From contig JBKDBG010000010.1 of assembly GCA_046314755.1 (NCBI GenBank), positions 1-28,270 on the forward strand: a stretch of DNA of 28,270 nt, written 5' to 3'. Of the stretch, positions 1-6,997 are shown in pieces. The position numbers were made by a program, and so were the translations under genes. Origin of the DNA: UBA6183 sp046314755. Its GTDB lineage: Bacteria > Bacteroidota > Bacteroidia > UKL13-3. Numbering within the stretch: the stretch's first letter is position 1; each line of letters starts with the position of its first letter. The notes beneath the pieces are model-generated. The model did no database searches and was not told the origin of the DNA. It was given only the letters and a program-made list of their open reading frames with translations.

Positions 1-916
1 TAATTGGTCTGTGTTCTTCTATGTAAAAGTTGATAGCCTCATTTACATTAGGTAGATAACTATGCGGCAGGCGATGAATTTTTTTTGTGCTATCCGTCCA
101 ACTTAAACGATTGGTTTCTAATATCCACTCCCAACCACCTACTTTAGCGATATCAGTAGTTTGGCTCAGTAATGCTTTTAACTCTTCTTTTTCAGAAATA
201 TCTGTAATTAGAGTGCTTGTACGATATTCACCATTCGTTTCATCATAAAATACTACCGAAGAAATTTCTATAGGAAATCGCTCTCCACCTTTTTTTAAAC
301 CCACTGCTTGAGTTACGAGTTTACCATCCACCATTCGCTTACGAAGTAACTCTTCTGAATTAATACTTGTATGATCAATAATACCAATTCGTCCAATTTG
401 TCGAAGTTCTTCAATGGTATAGCCAAACATTTCTTCGGCACGTAAACTGGCATCCAAAATTTCTCCACTAGGCTTGCCCAAAATAAATGAACTTAAAGCA
501 TGGTCAACAACCGATTTGTATTGCGCACCAATTGATTGGATTGCCATATTACGTTTAATAAGCGTAACAATAGCAGGTACAATTTCTTCAATGGCTTCTT
601 GTTCGATAACATTACACACGCCATGATGCAGCAGGCTGATGATATCCGATTTAGGCAATTCAACACCAACTAAAAAAATACCTAGCACGGTTTTCTCTGA
701 TACTTGCTTAATTAAGTCGGTTAAACCATCAGAAGATTTGGAGTGAACAATACAAAAGCAAAACTCTTGTTGAGTTATTGTTTGAAGAAGTTCGGCAGGA
801 GTTCCTACCAATTGATTTGCAATAGCATAATTACGAATTAACTCGTGTTCAAAAACACGATTCCATAGACCAACATCATTCGTTAGCGTAATGAGATTAC
901 GATTAGGCTGTTTCAT
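1..916 (-). CDS. Pseudo-receiver/PAS domain signalling protein, N-terminal 305 residues (runs off the left edge)
   Basis: The frame is open from an ATG at 916 to the window edge, so only the N-terminal part is visible. Residues 1-120 resemble a receiver fold: hydrophobic strands, a late LLHHGVCNVIEQ stretch where receivers have an alpha4-beta5 region, and a final amphipathic helix. I see no convincing acidic pair or phospho-Asp, so it looks degenerate. Residues about 128-242 form a PAS domain (LGKPSGEILDAS, EEMFGYTIEEL, ITDISEKEEL). A second PAS of the PAS_3 type begins near 250 (KVGGWEWILETNRLSWTD). Such N-termini usually lead into a histidine kinase or another output domain, but that part is outside the window. 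It is divergent from coaD. Confidence 0.8.
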   Translation of the reverse strand, partial: MKQPNRNLITLTNDVGLWNRVFEHELIRNYAIANQLVGTPAELLQTITQQEFCFCIVHSKSSDGLTDLIKQVSEKTVLGIFLVGVELPKSDIISLLHHGVCNVIEQEAIEEIVPAIVTLIKRNMAIQSIGAQYKSVVDHALSSFILGKPSGEILDASLRAEEMFGYTIEELRQIGRIGIIDHTSINSEELLRKRMVDGKLVTQAVGLKKGGERFPIEISSVVFYDETNGEYRTSTLITDISEKEELKALLSQTTDIAKVGGWEWILETNRLSWTDSTKKIHRLPHSYLPNVNEAINFYIEEHRPI

Positions 917-1006
917 GCACAAGGGTTAAATGCATAACAAATATTCTAAATCTTTAATTTAAAACCTATGGATAATTGTGAATTATGTAAAATACTTGGT
1001 TTCTGA

Positions 1007-1014
1007 TACCTTTG
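1007..1014 (+). promoter_or_regulatory. Probable -7 element of the coaD promoter
   Basis: TACCTTTG is a full match to the Bacteroidota -7 consensus TAnnTTTG and ends 29 nt before the coaD ATG. Nineteen nt upstream is TTATG rather than a clean TTG, so the -33 element is weak. Confidence 0.4.
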
Positions 1015-1043
1015 TTATTGTTCACACATTACCTTTTGTACTC

Positions 1044-1520
1044 ATGAAGCGAATTGCGTTATTCCCCGGGACTTTTGATCCAATAACCATTGGACATGTT
1101 AATTTGGTAGAGCGCGCCTTACATTTATTTGATGAAATCATCATAGGAATTGGGCATAACAGCAGCAAATCAACCCTGTTTTCGCTAGAGCAACGTATGC
1201 TTTGGATTGAACAAATTTTTAAAACCGAAGATAAAATCAAAGTGATTTCCTACGAAGGTTTAACGGTTGATTTTTGTAAGAAAAACAGTGCACAATACAT
1301 TATTCGTGGATTGCGCAACATGAGCGATTTTGATTACGAAAAAAATATTGCACAAATGAATAAATTGGTGAATGGTGATGTAGAAACAATTTTTTTAATG
1401 TGCGACCCAGCTTACACCCCCATTAGCAGCAGTGTGGTTCGCGATTTAATACGTAATCAAGGCGATGCCCGACCGTATTTGCCTGAAGCGGTTCATAACT
1501 ACCCGATTTTACTAACCTAA
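1044..1520 (+). CDS. coaD: Phosphopantetheine adenylyltransferase
   Basis: CoaD transfers AMP from ATP to 4'-phosphopantetheine, giving dephospho-CoA, the penultimate step of coenzyme A synthesis in the cytoplasm. The 158-residue product has the family's usual length. It begins MKRIALFPGTFDPITIGH, which holds the nucleotidyltransferase GTFDP and T-x-G-H motifs near residues 9-18. It also carries IIRGLRNMSDFDYE and the C-terminal TPISSSVVRDL signature. The frame is open back to a GTG at 978, but homologues start at this ATG and the extra 22 residues would cover the putative promoter, so 1044 is preferred. Its stop overlaps the stop of the convergent GLPGLI gene by 4 nt. Confidence 0.95.
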   Translation: MKRIALFPGTFDPITIGHVNLVERALHLFDEIIIGIGHNSSKSTLFSLEQRMLWIEQIFKTEDKIKVISYEGLTVDFCKKNSAQYIIRGLRNMSDFDYEKNIAQMNKLVNGDVETIFLMCDPAYTPISSSVVRDLIRNQGDARPYLPEAVHNYPILLT

Positions 1521-2272
1521 AGCATTGCTTTTAGCACCAAGCGATTGCCGTATTTCCCCCATCGTTGGGTGTCGCTCATTAATAACTTACGATAGCCGTC
1601 CTTACTTGTTTTTTCAACCTTACGCATGGGTTTAAAAGCCAAGTCTTCTTCCACAGGAATAACCGTTTCAACCTTAGTTGCAAATATGGTGGTGTTAAAC
1701 CTTGGAATCACCACACCCATAATCATACCTGGCAATCCTGCAAAAAAATCAGGACCACCGCTCACCGGTATAGCGTCTGCATAAAACGCAATTACAAATA
1801 AGGAATCGTAAATTACGGTGGTGGCTCTGCGGCACATGTAACCCGAAATTTCCCTAAACTCTCCGGTTAATTTCCATTCCGGTTTTGAAATAGAATCAAC
1901 AATCACAAATCCCTTTTCATAAATCATTCGATTGGCAATGAAACTATCTGTTTCAAAACTGGTAAGTTGGGATACCTCTGTTACTGTTTTGAACCAGCGC
2001 AGCATTGGGTGTTCATCTTCTTGAATGGTTTTATAAACTGCCTTTTTAGGTGTAAATGCCAATTGAAAAATATCAACCTTATACTTTGGCATATTTTTCT
2101 TCATTTCTTCCAACCACATGTTCTCCTCTCCTTCTTCTTCTGCTTGTTGTGTTAAATCTTTTACCACACTGTATCTGCGTTCATAAGTTATTTTACCGTT
2201 AAGCAGTATTTGTTGAGCAGATAATTTGCTCAAACTAAAAAGTGTGATGGCAATTAAAAAAAATCTGTTCAT
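1517..2272 (-). CDS. GLPGLI family protein (secreted/periplasmic, function unknown)
   Basis: The product has 251 residues with an N-terminal signal peptide (about residues 1-19, ending in SKLSAQ). The family hallmark appears as FFAGLPGMIMGV near residue 180. GLPGLI proteins are almost confined to Bacteroidota and have no established biochemical role; they often lie beside genes for carboxypeptidase-regulatory-like outer-membrane barrels, as here. The start codon shares one base with the stop of the upstream barrel gene (TAATG arrangement), which suggests translational coupling. A short Glu-rich stretch (QQAEEEGEENMWLEEMKKN) lies near residue 45. I infer that it assists or works with the barrel protein; nothing in the sequence gives a substrate. 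Confidence 0.88.
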   Translation of the reverse strand: MNRFFLIAITLFSLSKLSAQQILLNGKITYERRYSVVKDLTQQAEEEGEENMWLEEMKKNMPKYKVDIFQLAFTPKKAVYKTIQEDEHPMLRWFKTVTEVSQLTSFETDSFIANRMIYEKGFVIVDSISKPEWKLTGEFREISGYMCRRATTVIYDSLFVIAFYADAIPVSGGPDFFAGLPGMIMGVVIPRFNTTIFATKVETVIPVEEDLAFKPMRKVEKTSKDGYRKLLMSDTQRWGKYGNRLVLKAML

Positions 2273-5046
2273 TATTCCCCCTCTTGATTTTGTGCACCGT
2301 TTCCGGCACTGTTAAAGTTGTAGGTAAAACGTACCAAAAAATACCTGCGCAATACCGTATGTACGTTTTGATTAATGAAGTTACTGTTATTGGTTCTTCT
2401 AAACCCTAAATTCTGATTCAACAAATCACGAACCTCTACAGAGGTTTCAAAGTTTTTCGACTTGCCAAACTTTTTACTCAGCGCCAAGTTGATGATGGTT
2501 ACATTTAAGTTATCTCTAAATTCAGGAGTTTTTTGGCGAATATCCATTTCAACCTCACTGCGTAACACAAACTTCTTGGGTAAATATAACTCAGCATCTA
2601 CACTGTAGGAGTAAATCCAAAAATCACTTACAATATCTTTACGTATAGAAGACACATTGCGATTGTAGCTAAAATCAGCACCCAAATCAACCCAATACAG
2701 TTCATCTTCACCTTTACTAAAGCTTAAACCAAAACTGTGGCGTTGCGAATTGTTTACGTTATAAAATCCGTTTAAATAATTTACATTTCGAGTTAGGTTG
2801 CTATTGGCATTGATGTTCATGCTGATGTCTAACTTTTTAAAAGTGGTATAGTAATACATATAACCTGATGCTCCGCGATTTCCATCCACATTAATCGTTT
2901 GATGCGTTCTTCTGCCTTGTGCATCCACGGCATCAAATTGTGTGAAGGCATCGTAGGTGTGATCAAAGCTAAGTGATGCCCAAATGCCTGTTCCGGTTAA
3001 TGGTTTATAGCTGTTGTAATTTAGGCGGTAATTATTGCTAAAACTTTGACGAAGATTAGGGTTGCCTATATATAATTCTAGCGGATTCATATTATCAACC
3101 AAGGGTTGAATTTGTTGAAGCGAAGGTTGCTGTGTGCGTCCGCTGTAGTTTAACTCAAATGAGGATGAAGTACCTATTTTATAATTGAAACGTGCTGAAG
3201 GGAAATAATTAATAAAGGATTGTGTTTGAAGTTGATTATTGACCAAATTATTTTGACGCAAATCAGTGTGCGAAATACGTCCGCCTATGCTCGTGGTTAT
3301 CTTTTTAAATTGGTACTTTAATGCCAACCCTCCTCGATTAATCAAAATATTATACCTAAAATCATTACTTAATGAGTCTACTCGATTATCATACTCATTC
3401 AAATTATTTTTTTCATAAGTAAAACGGGCACTTTTATTTGATTCGGTATTAAAACCATAATCAGCCACAATAAAAAATTTATCATTTAAAGGCTCCGTAT
3501 AAGATGTGTTGATATTGTACTCAGAACTTGATGTTTCATTCACTTTTTTCTGGTCTATTTGTACTAAACTGTCATTCGTAAGCGAACGAACAAATCGAAT
3601 ATCAGATAATAAAAAGCCACTGCTTGATTGATTGTTATATTGCTGTGAAATGGCTAATGTAAAGCTTCTTCCTTTGGTTCTGAACTTTCTGATGTAGTTT
3701 AAGTTTGTTTCTAAATTCTCATTAGAACCATTATCGGAAGTAGAGCGATTATTTGCATTCACAAGTGCCCCTTCTTCATTTCTATTTTCAGAAGTAAAGG
3801 TGTTGCTTCTTTTAAAATCAGATTGTGCGGCTGATATTTTAAATTTTACCGTATTAAACGAATCGGCAGCTAACACATAATTTAATGACACATTATTGCC
3901 AACTCGTTCACGTTTTAACTTATCGTTTTGATTATTGAAATAGAAAGTATCCGGTAAAATATATTGGGTGTAGTTGCTGTCGAAACCGCTTACTTGCATT
4001 TCTTTATGCGAAAAGTTAATAGAGAGAGCATGCTTATCACTTTTATATTTATCACTGTAATGCGCTCCGGTGTACCAAGTTTGAGGAATTCCAACTCCAT
4101 CAAAGTCGTCATTGTTGTTATACCACATATACATGGTTCCGTCTTCATCCGTAAATGTATTGGAATTATCTCCGGCATAACTTTTATTGTCTTCCCAACT
4201 TAAACTTGTTTTGTTGGTATTACTCATGGCACCGTAGGCCGATACTTTTTGTTTTCGGTTAAATCGATTAAACATGGCTTCATTCTCATACCGATTATCC
4301 GTTCCACCTGCTGCACTCAATTTACCAAAATATCCTTTTTTGGCATCCTCTTTCAATTTCAAGTTGATGGTTTTTTCTACAATTCCATCATCCACTCCAC
4401 TTACCGTTGCTTGCTCCGATTTTTTATCATACACCTGAATAGATTCTACTTGAGTTGCTTTTAGGTTTCGTGTTGCAATGGTTGGATCATCACCAAAAAA
4501 TTCTTCTCCGTCAACCAATACTTTTTTCACTTCTTTTCCTTGTGCTGTAATTTTACCGTCCTTATCTACTTGTATACCGGGCAAACGTTTCATTAATTCC
4601 TCAACATTGGCATTTTTATTGGTTAAAAAACTATCTACCAAAAATTCGGTCGTATCACCTTTAATTCTAATGGCCTCCAGTCGATCTCTGATAATTGCCT
4701 CACGCAGTAAATTGGTTTTAGTAATCATGTAGATGTTACCCAAATTCAAAGTTGTTCGGATTGAATCCAAAGTGACGATATCTTCCAAATCAACAAAACC
4801 GGGGCGGGTAACTAAAATACGATAACGTTGTAAGGGAAGTTTATTTATGGCGAATCGACCTTGATCGTCTGCCTTGGCATAATTTACCAAAACAGAATCT
4901 TGTATACGCAAAGCGAGAATTTGGGCATAAGCCAAGGTTTTAAAATCATTGGTATCTTTAAGTACTCCATAAATTTGCCCCATTGTTTGAGATTTGGCAA
5001 AAATAGAACACACCAATATACAGGTGAGGATTAGGGCTCTTTTCAC
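2272..5046 (-). CDS. Outer-membrane beta-barrel protein with carboxypeptidase-regulatory-like N-terminal domain (TonB-dependent-receptor-like)
   Basis: The product has 924 residues. The start is GTG, supported by a signal peptide that follows at once (MKRALILTCILVCSIFAKSQ); the next ATG falls after it. A carboxypeptidase-regulatory-like beta-sandwich spans about 24-105 (GQIYGVLKDT, DDQGRFAINKLP). A plug-like segment follows at about 120-230 (VEELMKRLPGIQVDKDGKI, VKKVLVDGEEFFGDDP). The rest is Asn/Ser/Tyr-rich, with alternating strands typical of the OMP_b-brl family, ending in an aromatic strand (RYFLVRFTYNF) near the C-terminus. I see no clear TonB box. It is probably in the outer membrane; ligand unknown. 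It overlaps the GLPGLI gene by 1 nt and the two probably form an operon. Confidence 0.88.
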   Translation of the reverse strand: MKRALILTCILVCSIFAKSQTMGQIYGVLKDTNDFKTLAYAQILALRIQDSVLVNYAKADDQGRFAINKLPLQRYRILVTRPGFVDLEDIVTLDSIRTTLNLGNIYMITKTNLLREAIIRDRLEAIRIKGDTTEFLVDSFLTNKNANVEELMKRLPGIQVDKDGKITAQGKEVKKVLVDGEEFFGDDPTIATRNLKATQVESIQVYDKKSEQATVSGVDDGIVEKTINLKLKEDAKKGYFGKLSAAGGTDNRYENEAMFNRFNRKQKVSAYGAMSNTNKTSLSWEDNKSYAGDNSNTFTDEDGTMYMWYNNNDDFDGVGIPQTWYTGAHYSDKYKSDKHALSINFSHKEMQVSGFDSNYTQYILPDTFYFNNQNDKLKRERVGNNVSLNYVLAADSFNTVKFKISAAQSDFKRSNTFTSENRNEEGALVNANNRSTSDNGSNENLETNLNYIRKFRTKGRSFTLAISQQYNNQSSSGFLLSDIRFVRSLTNDSLVQIDQKKVNETSSSEYNINTSYTEPLNDKFFIVADYGFNTESNKSARFTYEKNNLNEYDNRVDSLSNDFRYNILINRGGLALKYQFKKITTSIGGRISHTDLRQNNLVNNQLQTQSFINYFPSARFNYKIGTSSSFELNYSGRTQQPSLQQIQPLVDNMNPLELYIGNPNLRQSFSNNYRLNYNSYKPLTGTGIWASLSFDHTYDAFTQFDAVDAQGRRTHQTINVDGNRGASGYMYYYTTFKKLDISMNINANSNLTRNVNYLNGFYNVNNSQRHSFGLSFSKGEDELYWVDLGADFSYNRNVSSIRKDIVSDFWIYSYSVDAELYLPKKFVLRSEVEMDIRQKTPEFRDNLNVTIINLALSKKFGKSKNFETSVEVRDLLNQNLGFRRTNNSNFINQNVHTVLRRYFLVRFTYNFNSAGNGAQNQEGE

Positions 5047-5137
5047 ACGTTAAGGTATTTTAAAGCAAAGTAACGATTCGTGCAGATATGTAGTATGCCG
5101 TTCATCAAAATTTTAAGATAAGATAAGGAATATTATT

Positions 5138-5166
5138 TTGTTGATTGATTGGGTTATGTATTTTCG
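5138..5166 (+). promoter_or_regulatory. Putative promoter of the thioredoxin-like/ABC ATPase unit
   Basis: TTG at 5138-5140, an 18-nt spacer, then TATTTTCG at 5159-5166, a 7/8 match to TAnnTTTG. It ends 18 nt before the ATG at 5185. Confidence 0.5.
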
Positions 5167-5184
5167 TTGTATTAATTTAACCGC

Positions 5185-5640
5185 ATGAAAAAGTATCTGT
5201 CAATTATAGGATTATTATTTATCATTACCTCTTCCTTCAAATCAGCCAGTGAGTTAACGTGGAACGATTTTGATTCAGGATATAAACTGGCTAAAAAGAA
5301 AAAGAAAATAATGTTGGTTGATGTGTATACCGATTGGTGTGGTTGGTGTAAGGTAATGGACCGTGAAACCTATGCAAAAGATAACATTATTCAAGCTATT
5401 GAAAAAGATTACATCGCGATTAAGTTTAATCCTGAAATTCAAAATGTAAAATACACATACGAAGGTAAAACTTACACCGGACAAGAATTAGCGGGAGCCA
5501 TCAGTGAAAATCAACTGAGAGGATATCCTACTACAGTATTTATTAACCCCGCCAACAAAAAAGTTACCGTAATTGCGGGTTATAAAAATCCTCAAGAATT
5601 TATTCAACTGCTTAATACCATTAAAACTGATTTGAAATAA
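5185..5640 (+). CDS. Exported thioredoxin-like protein (CGWC active site)
   Basis: This 151-residue protein has a signal peptide of about 21 residues (LSIIGLLFIITSSFKSAS) followed by one thioredoxin-fold domain of the thioredoxin_7/DUF255-like kind. The redox motif DWCGWCK places the cysteines at 52 and 55, and the cis-proline loop is RGYPTT at 112-117. Lys-rich KLAKKKKKIMLVDVY leads into the first strand. It probably acts as a thiol-disulfide oxidoreductase or reductase in the periplasm; the partner is unknown. Its stop is 2 nt before the ATG of the ABC ATPase gene, so the two are very likely co-transcribed. Confidence 0.88.
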   Translation: MKKYLSIIGLLFIITSSFKSASELTWNDFDSGYKLAKKKKKIMLVDVYTDWCGWCKVMDRETYAKDNIIQAIEKDYIAIKFNPEIQNVKYTYEGKTYTGQELAGAISENQLRGYPTTVFINPANKKVTVIAGYKNPQEFIQLLNTIKTDLK

Positions 5641-5642
5641 AT

Positions 5643-6329
5643 ATGGCAGAAGAAGTGATAAGGCTTGAACAAATAAAACGCTATTTTAAAATTGGCGATG
5701 TGGAAGTGCAAGCTTTAAGAGGAGTTGATTTGGTGATTAATAAAGGTGAGTATGTTGCCTTAATGGGACCATCAGGTTCAGGGAAATCTACCTTAATGAA
5801 TGTGTTGGGTTGCTTAGATACGCCAAGTGCCGGTAAATATTTTTTAAACAACCAAGATGTAAGTGCGTTAGATGACGATGAACTTGCTGAGATACGAAAC
5901 AAAGAAATCGGATTTGTTTTTCAAACATTTAACCTACTTGCTCGCAGCACCGCTCTAGATAATGTGGCATTACCATTGGTTTATGCAGGCGCTTCACGCA
6001 CGTCAAGGCACGAACGCGCATTAAAAGCCTTAGAGCAAGTTGGATTAGCCGACAGGGTTGACCATAAACCGAATGAATTAAGTGGTGGACAGCGACAAAG
6101 GGTGGCTATTGCGCGAGCTTTGATTAATACGCCATCTATAATATTGGCAGATGAACCTACCGGAAACTTAGATACCAAAACCAGCCATGAAATTATGGAA
6201 CTGATGGAGGAAATTCACACCAAAGGCAACACCGTAATTGTGGTAACCCACGAAGAAGATATAGCCCGCAGAGCGAAGCGAATTGTGCGATTGCGTGATG
6301 GTATTATTGAAAGTGATGTGAGGAGTTAA
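5643..6329 (+). CDS. ABC transporter ATP-binding protein, MacB/LolD type
   Basis: The product has 228 residues, typical of the LolD/MacB/FtsE-like class. All nucleotide-binding motifs are intact: Walker A GPSGSGKST (42-50), Q-loop FQTFNLL, signature LSGGQ (146-150), Walker B IILADEP with D170/E171, D-loop GNLDTKT and switch His203 (VTHEE). The family drives lipoprotein release, antimicrobial or peptide export, or transmembrane mechanotransmission with an FtsX/MacB-like permease. No permease gene is adjacent: the next gene is convergent and only 2 nt away. Its membrane partner must be elsewhere. The upstream neighbour is an exported thioredoxin-like protein. Confidence 0.93.
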   Translation: MAEEVIRLEQIKRYFKIGDVEVQALRGVDLVINKGEYVALMGPSGSGKSTLMNVLGCLDTPSAGKYFLNNQDVSALDDDELAEIRNKEIGFVFQTFNLLARSTALDNVALPLVYAGASRTSRHERALKALEQVGLADRVDHKPNELSGGQRQRVAIARALINTPSIILADEPTGNLDTKTSHEIMELMEEIHTKGNTVIVVTHEEDIARRAKRIVRLRDGIIESDVRS

Positions 6330-6331
6330 GG

Positions 6332-6781
6332 TTATTTCCCCGCTTTCTTCTTTCCTTCTGCTGTCATAGCAAACGAACGAGTCATTGTTTTAATGTGTTC
6401 TACTTTTCTAAAACGCAATGCACTCCAGTTTTCGTCAACAGCCACAATTCTTACGGGCTCAAATCCTAAATCACCCAACACTTGCCAACCCGTATCTCGG
6501 TTAAAATCACAGGTGTATTTTTTTGAAGTGCCTTTGGGATAACAAAAATACATGACGGCATCGGGTAATAAAGCATTTGCTATTGTAGTTGCAAACATTG
6601 CAATATCAGCCTGTTTGGTTACGAACACCAACACAAATGCTACGGGTGAATTACCCAATTTTTTGCGCACCTCACAAAATTTACTCATCGCTTCTAATTC
6701 CATTTCCAACTCCTCGGGTGCTTGCAATACATATACTACCGATTGATTTTTGTAATTAAGCTTTTTAAAAAGTGCTGTCAT
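6332..6781 (-). CDS. Conserved hypothetical protein, 149 aa
   Basis: I do not recognise this family with certainty; the opening (FKKLNYKNQSVVYVLQAPEEL) and the end (ENWSALRFRKVEHIKTM) faintly recall DUF3052-like proteins. The product is soluble, with alternating strands and helices suggesting a small alpha/beta fold, and a basic C-terminal tail (TAEGKKKAGK). The ATG at 6781 is chosen. The frame stays open to a TTG at 6860-6862, but that extension would translate a perfect terminator hairpin and gives an aromatic-rich peptide with no family look. Transcripts entering from upstream must pass the terminator at 6793-6827, 11 nt before the start codon, so attenuation is possible. It is convergent with the ABC ATPase gene. 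Confidence 0.75.
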   Translation of the reverse strand: MTALFKKLNYKNQSVVYVLQAPEELEMELEAMSKFCEVRKKLGNSPVAFVLVFVTKQADIAMFATTIANALLPDAVMYFCYPKGTSKKYTCDFNRDTGWQVLGDLGFEPVRIVAVDENWSALRFRKVEHIKTMTRSFAMTAEGKKKAGK

Positions 6782-6792
6782 GTAACGAAAAT

Positions 6793-6827
6793 AAAAAAAA
6801 TCCTGCACGATAATCATGCAGGATTTT
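6793..6827 (-). terminator. Intrinsic terminator or attenuator between gyrB and the 149-aa gene
   Basis: A perfect 11-bp inverted repeat (6797-6807 with 6817-6827, 9-nt loop) is followed on the minus strand by a run of eight T (6800-6793). On the plus strand only four T follow, so it is directional. It lies 170 nt after the gyrB stop and 11 nt before the next ATG, too close for a separate promoter downstream of it. Confidence 0.8.
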
Positions 6828-6833
6828 AAATAT

Positions 6834-6883
6834 GGGAACCAATCTTCAAAAAATTGGAACAACCCTCATGATACTCGGGAGGG
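6834..6883 (-). other. Structured RNA-like leader segment (two hairpins) upstream of the terminator
   Basis: On the minus strand CCCTC/GAGGG (6879-6883 with 6863-6867, 11-nt loop) can form one hairpin. CCAAT/ATTGG (6853-6857 with 6839-6843), extended by GGG/CCC (6863-6865 with 6834-6836) across an internal loop, can form another. The two share 6863-6865, so they are partly exclusive. I do not recognise an Rfam family. It could be a gyrB 3' UTR, a small RNA or a regulatory leader. Confidence 0.3.
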
Positions 6884-6900
6884 AAAACCGGCTTTTCATT

Positions 6901-6995
6901 AATGTTTAATTTTTAATGATGAATGTTTAATGCGGGCTAATAAAAGTGATAGTTAGAAACCCTCATTCAAAATTTAAAACTCAACATTCAAAATT
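6901..6995. repeat. Short AT-rich direct repeats downstream of gyrB
   Basis: AATGTTTAAT occurs at 6901-6910 and 6922-6931, and CATTCAAAATT at 6964-6974 and 6985-6995. Both pairs have a 21-nt period. The two halves are roughly inverted relative to one another, so a long imperfect stem is possible. Confidence 0.5.
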
Positions 6996-6997
6996 CA

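Noticed and set aside
978..1043. Upstream GTG start for coaD
   Set aside because: CoaD proteins begin at the MKRIALFPGTFDP methionine, and the extra residues cover a promoter-like element.
3964..4732. Open frames antisense to the large barrel gene
   Set aside because: Shadows of a well-supported coding sequence, with no recognisable domain and unusual composition.
6782..6862. Upstream TTG start extending the 149-aa protein to 176 aa
   Set aside because: The extension translates the perfect terminator hairpin and its T tract; the ATG at 6781 gives a more natural protein.
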